From: Brachycybe producta
Lineage: Eukaryota; Arthropoda; Diplopoda; Playtdesmida; Andrognathidae
Assembly (NCBI GenBank): GCA_036925085.1
Contig: JAUPFP010000001.1
Location: 253,001 to 317,000, forward strand
Direction: 5' to 3'
Length of the DNA stretch: 64,000 bases
Numbering within the stretch: the first letter of the stretch is position 1; each line of letters starts with the position of its first letter. The position numbers and the translations under genes were made by a program. The notes under the pieces are model-generated. The model had not been told where the DNA came from, searched no databases, and saw nothing but the letters and a program-made list of their open reading frames with translations. Shown one piece after another: positions 9,541 through 26,325 of the stretch.

Positions 9541-10989
9541 AGACTACGGAAAACGCTTTATACCGGACAAAATAACAGTAATTTTAAATTAATTCTCGTA
9601 AAAACCGATTAAATCACGAGGAAAAACGTTCATTTTGCGCAAAATCCGCCGTAAAAACATGCCCAAACCAGTCAGCAGCAGTCACAGAAGAACGACGGAG
9701 ATTAAAAAGAAACCCAGCGAACACATAAGATGATTTGTTGTCACGTTTTTGAAGCTATTGCAGAAAATAGCAGGTGACCTAAAATGACTTCTTAATGCTA
9801 TACTATCATAATAAAAAACGCCATATTAAGGCACCTTTTGCAATATACAGTTGGAGTCATAAAAATGACATCATGAGATGTGACTTTATTCTTGACACGT
9901 TAACTCATTCCGTGTAGCCCGATATGCATTCGTTGCATATTTTACATTCTTCAAGTTACTAAAATTTATTAAATAACAAGGATTCATGTTTGAGACAAAT
10001 GAAAATGTCGGTAAAACCCGTTTAATTGTAAATGTGGACAAAATTGTAGTAAATAACAACTGGCAGCTGTGAAGAAACTACTAGACGTTGTTACTTGGCA
10101 ACAGTGTTTTGCAGTGTAATAATTAACTTAATATCCCTACCCTCATTATTATCCCTAAATGTATTATAAATTATTTTAAAAAAATATTTCTAAAAAAATT
10201 ACTGAGTACACCTATATAACTACGTAAAATTATGCATTATCTTCATATTTTTATGAATAGGTCGTCAAATTTGACAAAATTAAATATATAAAATAATCTC
10301 TTAATTGCTAGATCTGTTAACTGCACACAAGGTAAATTCAAAGCAACGCCGGACGTGGTGTTACTTCATATAAATGAAACTAGACAAGTGTACAAATATG
10401 GCGTGCATCCCATTTAACTTCATAGAAAAACGATACCATATTAGATAACCCTTCTCATTGATTCAAATAAAGCACAGAAAATGCTTCAGCTGTTATCTAT
10501 GTGCTCAGTTGTTCGTACCACGTAAGTGATTTACGACATCATTACGACGCCATGTTAATACACCCCACACGGCAATCTCAGCGACAACTTGAATGCATCA
10601 AAAATGTTTCTCTGTATCTGGTTGCCATGACTACAACTACTAATTTACATATATAACCTATTAATACGATAAGTAATTTCAGTACAAATATTTTTATTTT
10701 TTTACGGCGCAAACGAACAGCAATTTTGTCCTCTGTATTAATTTAAGAAATAAATACAAAAATTCTTTTTTCTCGAAAACGAAAACAATGAAATTAATGT
10801 TTTTTAAGGGGGAGGGAGGCGGACGGAGGTCCTATTTAGTTATGTGATTAAAACCAAATTTTTCATTTTAACAAATCGCAAGAGGAAAAAAAAATGATAA
10901 AAAAGTTTTTTATCGTCTAGAATATAAGACGAGAAAATAAATTCTGTAAATTTTATCCAAAAAAACCAAATCTTTATTATTTAATAATA
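9541..10989. other. Intergenic, RRN3 5' to NPLOC4 3'
   Basis: No open frame of note. Contains one copy (about 10399-10455) of a short dispersed repeat (ATGGCGT...CCATATTAGATA) also found at 14781 and 25888. AATAAA on the minus strand at about 10973-10978, just after the NPLOC4 stop, is a candidate poly(A) signal and would give a very short 3' UTR. Confidence 0.6.
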
Positions 10990-13900
10990 TTACCGTGGTA
11001 GTCCACATATTTCGCAAAGATTACCATCCGGCTGATTCAAATAAGTACAATGTTGACACGTCCATAAAGCTGTGGCCGTGCTCGAAGGAGACGATCGAGT
11101 CGGCTCCTCTACACTGGATGCCATTCCTTGAGCAGCCATCATCTGTTCGACCGTAGCCCATTGCTCACTTTTGGCCCACGTCTCGGCCAAAGAACGATCC
11201 TTCAGTTTAACAGCTTCAAGTAAAGGGCCGATGCAATCCTAATAAAATAAAAAAAAAAAATCAGCAAGTCGGCTACGGAAAAACTGTCTTCCACTTTTCT
11301 GTACCCTCATTGGTAACATGTCCATTGTTGCGATGTAGATGAGAAAATGGAGGTCCGAAGCAACGTCCAGAAATGAATCCGATGGAAATTGTTGCAAATA
11401 CGTAACAAGACTGGAAAAATCCTGAAATAACAATAAACAAATCAGAATTTGAAAATGCCGTTCTTATATTAGAAACTATATCTTTAAAACACACAATTTA
11501 TTATGGAAAACAAACGTTTTTTAATGAAGAAATTGCATTAAAACATTCATTTTAAAAGTTATTTTCAGAGAACTATTTCTAGTTTCTAACACAAACTTTC
11601 AATTTCTTTTAAAGTTATTTTCTAAAAAAAGCTTCATATTTTTTCATTTGTTTTGTGATCAGAATTTGACGTCACATAATTTTCAAACAAACGAGCTCGT
11701 TTCGAACAACACAGTCGTTCGAAACAAGTTAATTTCTCTGTACGACAAATCAAACACCTGTAAGTGTCCATCCACAATACGATTCTCGACTGGAAAAGGC
11801 TTCACGTTCGGACTGACGTAAAACGTAAAAAGTGGCTCCATCGGAGTCGAAACGGGAACGTCGATGAGCAAATACTCGATCGGAAGTGGACGAGCTAATT
11901 GAGTCACTTCGTTACCGTATTCGTCCTTTTCCTATAAAGTTATCACAAATAAGAATTGATTTCCTTTCAAAAGGTTAACACCAAAGAGATTACTTTGAAG
12001 AACACGTCCGGAACGTATTGGTCGTTAGTTGATTCTCGTATGTAACCGAGTTCCGGAGCGTCTTTGGTCGGCACGAGACAGTCGTCACGCACTAAAGCCA
12101 TGCATTGATTCGACACTTGATATCCTTCCATGTGAACCTGGTTTTGAGAATCACCCGTAACACAAACGGTAACAAATTTAGAGCCGAAGTAACCGGTTGC
12201 GCTGTGACGACAGGGGTTCGGATGCTGATTTTGAAAGTGTCCAGCCATGATGCATTCTTGAGCACTCAAGAAGTGAGAATTCTAAGCAAAATAACAAGTT
12301 TTGTGTTTAAAGTCTTACGTAAGCGATATAAAACAATAACTATTAAACAGAATGAAGGAGTTTTTGTAAAAAACAAATATCGTTCAAAATAAACTTTTTA
12401 GATAAGTTTAAAATAGTTTAATTTGCATTACCACTTCAAAGAATATTAATCATAAAATAATTCTTCAAACATCTCAAAGTCGTTCCTTTTGAACAATTCA
12501 AACTGATTTCAAAATACAGAATTTGTTCTTCAAACATCCAGAAATATTTCATTTTGAAAGATAAGTTTAAAACAACTTTCAAAATAACCTTTTTTTAATA
12601 TTACAATCTAAAAAAACTGTTGTTAAAAAGTTTTATTTTGAATATTTCAATCACATTTTCAGTTATAAACAAACTTTTGATTTCAACTTAAATTTTTCAA
12701 AATTAAATTTAAAAAAAAATGAATCTCTCAAAGACATAAAAAGCTCACTTTGAACTATATCCTCAGAATCTATATCATTCTAACTTCAGGAAAAACTTTC
12801 TATTTCTCAATTCTAAAAAAATCTCTAGAGAGAGATTCCAATAACCTTTGTTACGATTGAATTTTGTTTCGTAGAAACTTACGACATTTCTAAAATGTTT
12901 GACAGTTCCTTTGACAACGTCATCAACAACCAAATCGGTAAAGATCCAACCGACTTTTTGCAAACCGATCTGAGCTGCAATCGCATCAACGGCCTGCGCT
13001 CTATCGTCCGGCAAAAGCGTAACGTTGTCTCTCGTACTCTCTTGAGGCGGTTCGTAAATTGCAGCCACCGTAGCTTTGATTCCCAATGGTACGTCTTTAT
13101 GAGTCTCGTAACGTCCGTAAAGAAATCCGAGCCTCTGATGACCGGTCGAACGCCAGTAATTCAAAAAACGTTCGACCAGTTGCGGATTTTCAAACATTAC
13201 GTTGTCCAGATGTCGATAAACCTTTGAAATTTATTATGAAATCGCGACGATATCAAACAATGAGAGACAATTCGATACCTGACGATTCAGAGTTATCGCA
13301 TTCGGTTGACATTTCGAACAAATTCCTTTCGGCCACGGAGAATGACCGTTACAACCTGGCTTGATGTGACAACTGATATTTTCTAGGGCCACGAACTTCC
13401 CCCTATTTTATAAAGAAATTGTAAAAAAAGATATATATTTCAGGGCAGGAGGAAAACTTCGGCAAAAAGATCTTCCTTTTTCTTACTTATCGACACCACC
13501 ACGAAGTTTTCTCAGGTGAGAATGAAACGATAAGTGTTTTATGTTTTGTTCTTCGAGATGTTTCGAGTCGTACGGCTGAAAATAACGGACAATCTCTTAA
13601 TTAAAACTTTATCAGAGACTTTTTTTTAAAAGCTTTTGAATAAAATGAAATAAAACTCTGATCATTCAACATTTTAGAAGAAACTGCAAGTGTTTTAGAA
13701 ACTAGAATGGTAAACGAAACCAAAATGCAATAAAATCTGTCTGATAACAACGGAATACAATTTGTTCTTTTAAATCGACACAAAAAGTTCATTTTGAAAG
13801 ATATTAACATGAAAACTCCTGAAGTGATTTGCTTTTCATGTTTCTTAAAACAAATTTTTAAAATGAAAACGTCACCAGATCTTGTGTTTCAGTTTGTCAA

Positions 13901-15527
13901 GTTTTTCTTTTATAATATTTTCACGTTGGTATAATGTTTAAGTGATTCATTTACCCTTTTAGTTTCTAAAACACTTTCCATTGTTCTCCTTCATTTGCAT
14001 ATTTTGCAATTGGCAAATATGCAAAAAAAAAAAATTAAAAATAAAAAGCTACTAAGCTCAAAATTCCATTTTTTATTAAATTTTCTAACAGCTATTTGAA
14101 GCTTTTAAGCGTCTTTTCATTTATAAAAATCTCTTGCAAGTAATTTACCTCTAATGCGCTACAATGAACGCATTTTGTATTCGTTCCATGTTGACACCTA
14201 AAGAAACATCGAAATATAAGTTCAGTTTTATGCACATTTCGTAAAAGTCTCATGAAAATACTTCCAATTTGTCATCCATTGGCCTTTCTATTTTTCCATC
14301 CACTTTGTGAAGTTGAATGTCGACGTCATCTTCAACGATTTCGTTTAAAGAAGAAACTATCGGAGTTTCCATGTTTCGATCTTCGTCTTCGCACGAAGGA
14401 CCGGCTCCAAAAATTCCATCTAGGAGTTCCATATAAAGCATATCTCCATGGCTAAAAAAATACATAATCTTAATAAAACAAAAGAAAAAATTTCATAATT
14501 TTTACATGTACAAACTTAATGTTGTACGAAGCCAATGTTTTGCTTCTTGTGGAGTTGATTTCGCCGTTTTTCTTACTACGATCTTTGAACACACGGAAGT
14601 TGAAACTGTTCAGAGCGAATTCGTCGCGAATCTAAATAGTAAAAAAATATATAATAAAATGAAAAAATGACAGAAAAAAGCTTCATAATTGAAAAAAAAA
14701 GGCCACGATCAAACGTATGTTAGAAAAATATTGAAGCACACATTCAATGACATGGCACCAATTGAAAGTGTAAACCAATATGGCATCTCTTATATGCAAT
14801 TTAATAAAAAGACACCATATTAGTATACCCACTGAAATTAAATTCGGCATCAAATTCATTACGGCACAACAAAAAACAAGCAAACAAAATGTTTGCGTTG
14901 ATTACCATTGACCAATAGATGGCGCTACTAAAAATGATTATACTATTTTTTATTTCGACGTAAAATTAATGAAAAAAATAAGATTTTTAAATTAAAACGT
15001 GAAAAAAGCCTAAAACAATCTAATACATGAAAATAACTCAGTAAAAGTGATCAAAAACCACATAAAATATCTATTATGGTCAGTTTTTAAACGTTGTCAA
15101 TAGATGGCGCTGCAACAAAGATTAAAAAGGAACGAAATATAACATAAAAATGACAAAACTAAAAGAAAACTTGTCAAATTTCATTGAGAAAACAGTTAAT
15201 ATTTCACCTTTTCAAAGAGAGTTGTCGTTTTTTCATTTGATTGCGCTTCAATTCGTTTCGTTCCAACCGGAGATTGGATCCGAATCACCTGAAAACGACA
15301 TAATTTAATAAAAAATGACGTTAAAAGTGAATTTAATAAGACACAGGATGATCAACAATAGATGAAAATTCAAAGAAATCAGCTGAGCGAAAAGCAGAAA
15401 AAACTCTTCCAAGTCATGAGACCGAGTGACAAAGCAGAAATCAAAACCAATCTTCATTTTGTCGTAAAAAGCGTCAGAAATACAATAAAAACCAAGCAAA
15501 TCAAATCCTTACTATGTTCCTCTGCAT
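10990..15527 (-). CDS. NPLOC4: Nuclear protein localization protein 4 homolog (NPL4)
   Basis: Complete, 12 coding exons: 15513-15527, 15208-15288, 14516-14631, 14262-14451, 14149-14197, 13487-13575, 13279-13402, 12883-13221, 11994-12281, 11758-11931, 11305-11421, 10990-11238; about 609 residues (human about 608). NPL4 pairs with UFD1 as adaptor of the p97/VCP unfoldase and presents ubiquitinated substrates, including ER-associated degradation clients. Seen: ubiquitin-like N-terminus ([15 protein letters not shown]), NPL4 zinc-finger region with CVHC and [16 protein letters not shown], the MPN-like core ([54 protein letters not shown]) and a C-terminal NZF finger ([15 protein letters not shown]) that binds ubiquitin. 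The first exon is only MQRNI, matched to human MAESI. At the exon 4/5 junction canonical GT-AG splicing gives one base too many (see findings). Confidence 0.94.
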
Positions 15528-16608
15528 CACTGATCGTAAATAATATAAAAACGACTGTTATTTAAGTGAAAAAACGAACAAAACAACGAAGAAAATTGAA
15601 AAATGAACTTTGATGCACTGATTACAGACAAATAACACAGCCGCTTCCGGTTTTAAACAGGATGTGACGACCAAACAACGTTCTCTTATACCCGAGAGCG
15701 CTTTTCCGCTTTCCACAAAAAAAAACGCTCTACATTATGCTCCGGTTAACTGTAACGTATATAAGTTAGAATACAAAATTAAGAACCATATTCAAACGTC
15801 GAAATAATGCCAAAGTAATTTTAAATGAATGAAATTAGATAATCAATTATAATGATACACCTTCTATAATTACGTCATTCATATTTCTTAACTTTTCCAT
15901 TGCACATAATCAAGTTATAGTTACCCTGAACATTATAAAACCTAAACATGACGTCATAGAAATGTCAACCGCTCATTCCGTTATTCAGCGAGTTTTCATT
16001 CAAATGTGACGTCACTTCCACCTATTTTTAAGAAAATGACGTCACACTGCTTGATTAATCGATGAATAATGAACATATACATGGGGGTAGCTAAACTCCG
16101 TGTTAAAAAAAAACCCTCGTCATTGAGTTAGCTTTAAATTGTATAGCCTCTCTTCAAGGTTTTCTTTATTCCCTTGTCTTTATAGTTTTTTTTTATAAAC
16201 AGAACCTCGAATTTCTTTTAAAAGGCTATTCAATATATAAACTTTGAATCACTGCGTACCAAAAACGAATACAACTAAGTGGAAGTAGCCCCATCTACCG
16301 GCCTCATTCATCAGATAATGCTAAATAGTCATAGATTTTACTTGAACTACCTCTATGTATACGTCAGTAATAAACTTAGAAATTAATAAATGAAATTAAT
16401 AAATTAAAAACTTGTTGTAGGGATTTCTTTTTAAAATTAATTTATGCAGTTCCTTTACATTTTCGAGAATTACACGAGGAAAGCATGCGAAATGACATGT
16501 ACAACAAAAATGAATTGAAAATTGTTCATTATCTAAAATGTAAGCATTTCAATTTGCAGCAAGAAAAAAAAAAGCCCAATATATTAATTAAAAAAAGAAG
16601 CAAACTGA
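15528..16608. other. Intergenic, NPLOC4 5' to EMG1 3'
   Basis: No gene seen. Includes the NPLOC4 upstream region with the CRE cluster listed separately and, towards 16608, AT-rich sequence that should hold the EMG1 3' UTR. Confidence 0.6.
15949..16044. promoter_or_regulatory. Three TGACGTCA (CRE/ATF) elements upstream of NPLOC4
   Basis: Perfect palindromic CREs at 15949-15956, 16007-16014 and 16037-16044, about 420-520 bp upstream of the NPLOC4 ATG. TGACGTCA is bound by CREB/ATF-family bZIP factors. NPLOC4 acts in ER-associated degradation, so ATF-type stress control is a plausible inference. Confidence 0.5.
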
Positions 16609-18294
16609 TTAATGAACTCCCCAAACTTCCTCGAAAGCACTGCACAACTTCGAGCAAGTGAGTGCGGCCGAAAGAGGATACTGGCTTATGGAAATCTCAT
16701 CCTCTGTGTAATCAACATTCACCTGAAAACACAAAAGTTAAAAAACAGGACAAAACCTTAATATTTAATTAGAAATCGAAAGTGTTTTTTTTAGAAACTA
16801 GAAGAGTAAAACAAACACGGAAGATTCCCAAATTATCGAACTCTTTTAAGTAATAGCAATGCTTCAGCAGAACAACAACACTAAGAAAGTCTTTTACACT
16901 TGAAAGTCTTTTAGAAACTAGAACGGGTAAGTACTCGTATTTTAATGTTTGATATCTTTTAAAATAAACTTTTTATATACAAAAATAAAAAATATCATTT
17001 TCAAACTGACATAAAAAGTTTATTTTAAAAGATATATCAACATTAAAATACTTTTAAAGGATTCTAGTATATAAAACATTCTAAAGTTTCCCATCTGTAA
17101 AAGTTCGAAAGGCAATGATTTACATTTTAAAGCAACAAATACTGAAACAATTAAGAAAATGGTGCATACTTTTCCATGTGCCATTGCGCCGACAACGATA
17201 ACGAGAGTCGAATCTATGGGAACTATGTCTCGTGGATTTACGACCCTCTTCGACTGAAATGAAGTTGCGATTTTAGTGCATCCGACCGGTAAATGATTCG
17301 TGATTGGATTTTTGATGACTTTCAGCAATTTCTGCGATTTCTCAGCAGCACGGATGCTCAATTTATGTAATAATTGAACTACGACACAAAAACAAGTTAT
17401 TATACGTTATTGTTAAGTTACGACTTTCCTCTTAAAAGTTCTTTTCCGACTGACCCACGAGGCCCGAGAATCGTTTTATGGTCCTAGGAATCCTCGTCTG
17501 CGGATGAATCTCGATCAAAGCGTTGTTCGTCGTGTGGACGTACACCTGAAGTAATCCAGCTCTATTCAGAGGACTGTCCATCAACATCAAGAGACACTAA
17601 AACGAAAACCAAAGTTCAAAAGAAGAGCCTTTCGATAACAACCACCCCTGATCGTAGACTCGTAGACGGAGACCTGATGCGTAATGTCCGGTCGACATGT
17701 CGAAGGATTACGGTTGAATTTCTTCATCAGTCCTTTGTGGTCGTCACAGTTTAACAGTTCGAAGGTTTTACCGACCTAAAACGGAAAACGTCAAAATTAC
17801 CCTTACAATTGCGACTGTTTACAATTTTTATCTTCTTTTCATTTAGTTTTTTGGATTTTGTTTTTCAATTTTTTGAAAATTGCTGATTTTTCTAATAAAT
17901 TTTCAACTAAATTCTTGATTTTCGTGTTTTTATTATAAATTTTTAATAATTATAAATCAATTTTACAATTGTTTGTTGCATAAAAATCCTAACTTCCAAA
18001 ACTAAACATACTGTGTATAAGACGCGTGGCGCCACCTACCGCCGTGCACTATAACTTGTCAATATTAGCATCTTATTCGTAGCGCGATACTAAAGAGAAA
18101 CGAGATAAAAGTACCTTAACTGGCTCTAAATTAGCATTTTCCAGTATAACAATCAAACGTTTGGTGCTTGGAGTCATTCTGACGAGTTTTGCGGATCGAG
18201 ATGTTTTCAATTTCAATTCGCCTTCCTCATTTTCCTCTCCATGCTCGTCGTCTGATAAATCACGCTTCCTTGTTTCCGCCGCATCCCCGTCCAT
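16609..18294 (-). CDS. EMG1: 18S rRNA pseudouridine N1-methyltransferase NEP1 (EMG1)
   Basis: Complete, five exons: 18115-18294, 17674-17775, 17455-17596, 17170-17378, 16609-16722; 747 nt, 248 residues (human 244). EMG1 is a SPOUT-class SAM-dependent methyltransferase that methylates a pseudouridine of 18S rRNA (the m1acp3-psi site) and is needed for 40S assembly in the nucleolus. Seen: [87 protein letters not shown] and [20 protein letters not shown] ending in FEEVWGVH. The SAM-binding G-A-(M/F)-A-H-G-K and the C-terminal knot are present. The ATG at 18292-18294 opens an acidic, charged N-tail; an in-frame ATG at 18331-18333 would add 13 Cys-rich residues and is less likely. Confidence 0.95.
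16778..17092. repeat. Foldback repeat family copy in EMG1 intron 4
   Basis: Two left-arm starts (TAGAAACTAGAAGAGTA at about 16795, TAGAAACTAGAACGGGTA at 16914) and a right arm AAAGTTTATTTTAAAAGATA at 17014. The right outer end is degraded. Confidence 0.6.
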
Positions 18295-18770
18295 TTTGCA
18301 AATATCACAACGAAAACTGCAACAAACACACAAAAAAAAACCACGTGTTCTACCAGGGAGAGAGGACAGGTAGTTGGGCGCAGCCGGAAAAATTCTTTTA
18401 GCCCCGTCCTTTTATGAGCATCAGACCAATAATAAACCGAATCAAAAACGTAACAAACCTAAATAACCAATCAGAACGAACTTTTCTGGCTGCGCGCAAC
18501 TGCTGCCCCTAGTACCGGGTCTGAGCAAGATGGCGACTATTTTCTTCCCACCCAAATTTTTGACAGCCAAGTAAAAACAGTAAGATACAGTCGTCTAATT
18601 ACAACTTCTAATTGGTTTGTTATGTGGTCTGATGTCACATGCCCGGCCCTTTTCAATTTCCAATAGGTTGATATTTGGTGTGACGCTCATAAAAGGGCGG
18701 GTCAAACGACTGTATCTCCCTGTCTTTACATGCATGTAATTTTTGGCTTCACTAAAGTCACGTGATGTTG
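18295..18770 (-). promoter_or_regulatory. Probable EMG1 promoter region with E-boxes and an inverted repeat
   Basis: CACGTG at 18342-18347 (48 bp before the ATG) and 18759-18764. CCAAT-type pentamers at about 18427, 18468 and 18658. An imperfect inverted repeat pairs 18403-18432 (CCCGTCCTTTTATGAGCATC) with 18669-18702 (GACGCTCATAAAAGGGCGGG), and a second pairs ATACAGTCGT near 18586 with ACGACTGTAT near 18706. These could be regulatory or the ends of a small inverted-repeat element. Confidence 0.4.
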
Positions 18771-21447
18771 TCTCCCCTTATTCTAACCTCCTAGTGTACT
18801 AACAACGCCACCATTATACTTTTATGACTGCATAACGTCGTCACTCATCAGCATGCAAGTACAGTCCCTATCGGGCTTCCGTACTCTCTAGATAGAGCTA
18901 CAACAAGAGAGCACAGAGGTAACTCAACTAAAAACTTTTCATCTGGTGCATTTCGTGTTAAAACTGAGTGTGGCCAATAGATGGCGCAGACGGTACTTAA
19001 GTTACTAGAGGTTTCTAATGGCCATACAAAGAAGAAAATCGACATTTTAAGAAAGATGTCCACCTTTTAGCTTGAAAAAGCAGACGATTCTTTACTCTTG
19101 CCGCTTTTATTCTAACACAGAGTAGCGTTACCTTTATAAATAGCCCCTTACTATTATAAAGGTACGGAAGAACGGTTGGCTCTCTCCTTTTGACTATTTC
19201 ACTGAAATTACAAGGTTTTAAAATTTCACACTTCCAAATCCATTATTTGAACAAATATTTGATCTTTTTTTGCAGAGATGATTTTTCAAACTTCGGCGTA
19301 TCACATTCAACACCAAAGAGAAATTGAAAGTGTGTTTGAAACTAGAAAGGTAACCAAACCCCTAATAGTATTTTCATGTTGATACCTTTCAAAATAAGAA
19401 TGAAAATGCTTAAAAAGTTGGGTCATTTTCAAACTGACATAAAAACAATAAAATTAAACAAAAGTCTAAAAAGTAAAAAAACAAGATCTACTCCCTTGTG
19501 CCCATGGTAATGTTTGTCATGGGTGTTCAATTCCTTGCAGTGTGAAAATTAATTTCAAATATTTCAGAAGGTGGCGACGAACAAACAAACAAACAAATTA
19601 TGGAGGAGTTAAATAAAAGCGAGTAAAAAGCTTATTTTAAAAATATCAACACATGATCAAGTTACCCTTCTAGTTTCTAAGAATCATTTCATTTTCTTTC
19701 TCTTAAATTTTCTCCTGAACGACAGATTAAATAAGCGGTATGGGGTTCAATGGGCACCTTCAAATAAAAACCAAAAACTGATTTCGAATTTTTTTTTTAT
19801 CATATTTTAAAACTAAAAAAAATCAAAAAAAGCAATTTTTCTTAAATATTAATTCTTATAATAATTAATGACAATAACTATAACTACAGAAAAACTAAAA
19901 AATGAAACACTTCTTTTTTTTAAAAAAAATGATAGCAATACAATTTTCTTTTAAAATGATACTTCTAGCTATTTAACAACCTGTTTTGTTGAGATTGTTC
20001 GAAAAACACACACACACAGAAAAAGTTTATAATTTACAATTACGTACTTAAAATTTGAAAATGTTCCTATCCACACATTGCCATTTTTGTAACATTTCTT
20101 TCTCTCTCTATCTTTCCTGAAAATTCTATTGCTGATTGTGCATAGATCTTTGATAATTACATGCATTAAAACAAACGTTTTGGAAAACAACAACAAAAAG
20201 TATTGATCAAGTTATAAAAGCAACTTTAGACACAGCAACATTCGTGCAATGAAACTTGCAGTGAAAGTTTTTTTTTCTCTCTACTCTTAAATTTGCAACT
20301 AGAAAAACAAAGGATCAATTCAAGGCAACATGTTTTGCAAATCTACAACAAACAAACAAACAAAAACTTAAGTTCATAACGAGAAGTGACGAAAACAAAT
20401 TAAGGTCACAACAAGAACTTCATTTTGCAACTAGTAACAACTTGTTTTGCAACTAGAAGAAACACTTTGCGACTAGAAGCAACTAAGTTTGCAACTACTG
20501 TAGTTTTAGAATAAAATTAAAATTTGAACAAAAAGCAACTAAAGTTGCATGTTTATTTTTTGGGGGTTGCCATTCTATTTATTGGATCCGGCAAACGAGT
20601 CACTATTTTGTGACAAGTCACAGTAAAAGTTGCACGCCACCAATGCATCCATTGTTGATGGCACTTTTATATATCCAGATATCAATTTGTTTGAGTCGTA
20701 TTATTTTTCCTCTAAAAGGAAATAACAGACAGTGCAATCAACTTTAAGCGAAAGTCGGCTCAGAATGACGACATCAATCGTGCAACTTTGACGCTTCAAC
20801 TAATCTTAAATTCCGTGTGAATCAACTAACTTAGTTCGCAAATTACAAGGGCAAAGCAACTATAAAGCAACAACACCGAAACTCAACTTTATAAAAACAC
20901 AGCTAAATGTCTTTGTTGCGAACCGAATCGGCTAACGTTCCATTGTGAAAGAAAATAACCCACGAAACTAGCGAACTTCCGATACTTTAAAAGCCAATGG
21001 GAATGCAACAAACACCAAATATGAACTTCAAAAAATTACAATTTTTCTTTTCTTTAAAATTCTTAAGTTAATTTTGATGTAAAAAAAAAAATTATCGAGA
21101 AAAGAAAACCGAAACAAATGTGAATTAGAAGAAGAAGAAGAAACTCGATTTTAAAGAGGATGGAATTAACAAATAACATATACATTTTTCAGCAATAATA
21201 TTTTGCACAATTCACTATTTCTCATTTTCTCTTCTCCATTTAAAGTAAATTAGATTTCGATGGTCAAGAGAATATTAAAAACTAGAAGAAGAAAAAAAAA
21301 CCCTCCAGCCACAAATAACTTAGAAAAAACAAAACAAAATCTCAAATATATTTTCTAGAAATACAAACCTCGAGTTATCTCGCTTAAAATGAACTACAAA
21401 ATGATGTGAGGATTTCTGTTTTTCTTTAGTTTCCTAACTGCAGTAAA
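18771..21447. other. Intergenic, EMG1 5' to PDPK1 3'
   Basis: No gene recognised. It should include the PDPK1 3' UTR near 21447. A foldback-family copy spans about 19320-19700 (GAAACTAGAAAGGTAA ... CCCTTCTAGTTTCTAA). A cluster of TTTGCAACTAG motifs lies at 20285-20500. Confidence 0.6.
20285..20500. repeat. Cluster of TTTGCAACTAG motifs
   Basis: TTTGCAACTAGAA or close variants occur at about 20291, 20427, 20449, 20464 (TTTGCGACTAGAAG) and 20492, with scattered GCAACT copies up to 20900. On the PDPK1-sense strand the motif is CTAGTTGCAAA. If the PDPK1 3' UTR reaches here it would be a repeated 3' UTR motif; otherwise it is a degenerate short repeat. Confidence 0.4.
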
Positions 21448-25211
<3,764 letters not shown>

Positions 25212-26248
25212 TCTCAAGCGAAACGTATCGAAAACATAACAAGAAATATAAACTAAATGGCCATATTGCAGCAACGAATGCGGAAATTGCACAAAAACTC
25301 CTTTTTTTTTTGGCACTTCTATTTTATTGTGTGGCCAACTCTTAATAAACTAATTCGCATCTACGATTGGTTCCTTTGTGAACCACGTGATCCGAACAGT
25401 AGCCATCTTAAACCTTTTGTATGTCCATTTCAAATTTACATTGTAAAACAAAATGGCATCCTTAAAAAACCTAATGAAAACAATGCATTTCACCTGTAAA
25501 ACACATTAACCAATCATGAGAGTAAAAATTTTCCTTTTGGCCAAGAAGTAATATTCAAAAGGAAGCACGAAATGAAAATCAGTTAGCGGAATAGTTACGA
25601 ACTATAATAGTTAATTCAAATTTTCTTTAGCATCTCTGAAATGACATACATATTTTTCATCTAATCGTATAAGTTTAATTATCAAATAAAACATAATGCA
25701 TTGTAAAATAAATACATTCCGTTCGAATAAACCCGATCAACGTTTGCTACCATGTCAGGTTTTAATTTTACCGATTACGATTACATTGCTGAAATGCGTT
25801 GGAAACTTAAAAAAAGGCATAAGTTTTATTTTATACACAATAGTTTCGAAGCACAACGTGTGACCTAAAATGTAATAGGGGTGCACGCATATGGCGTCTG
25901 CCCTCTATTTCATAAAATAACATATTACCATATTAGTACACCACTATTATGCTTCAATATTTGATTATAATAGCAAATCAGCCGTAACATAATGCGAGCG
26001 AATGTAGTTGCTTGTGAAATTCTTGTCCACTTTACAGCCAATAAAAATAAAGAATTTTTCCTATTAAAACAATAATAATAAAAAGACCGGCTTATACTAG
26101 AATTTATTATGTTTATATCATTCAAATACATTTACATAATTGTGTTAATATACATTTGGATGAATATAATTTTTTTCAAAGCTTTTGTCTGATTAGGCTT
26201 TTAAAATTTATAAAACAAAATGATAAAATATTATAATGTATAAAGATT

Positions 26249-26325
26249 CAAAAAATGGCGGAAAATATAAAAATAATGAAAAAATGGCGGAAAATATAGA
26301 ATTAATAAAAAATGGCGGAAAAATT
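26249..26325. repeat. Three tandem copies of a ~32-bp unit
   Basis: The unit AAAAATGGCGGAAAATATA plus an AT-rich spacer is repeated at about 26251, 26279 and 26306. Confidence 0.7.

Noticed and set aside
18295-18333. Upstream in-frame ATG for EMG1
   Set aside because: Would add a 13-residue Cys-rich stretch absent from the family; the ATG at 18292-18294 gives the expected length.
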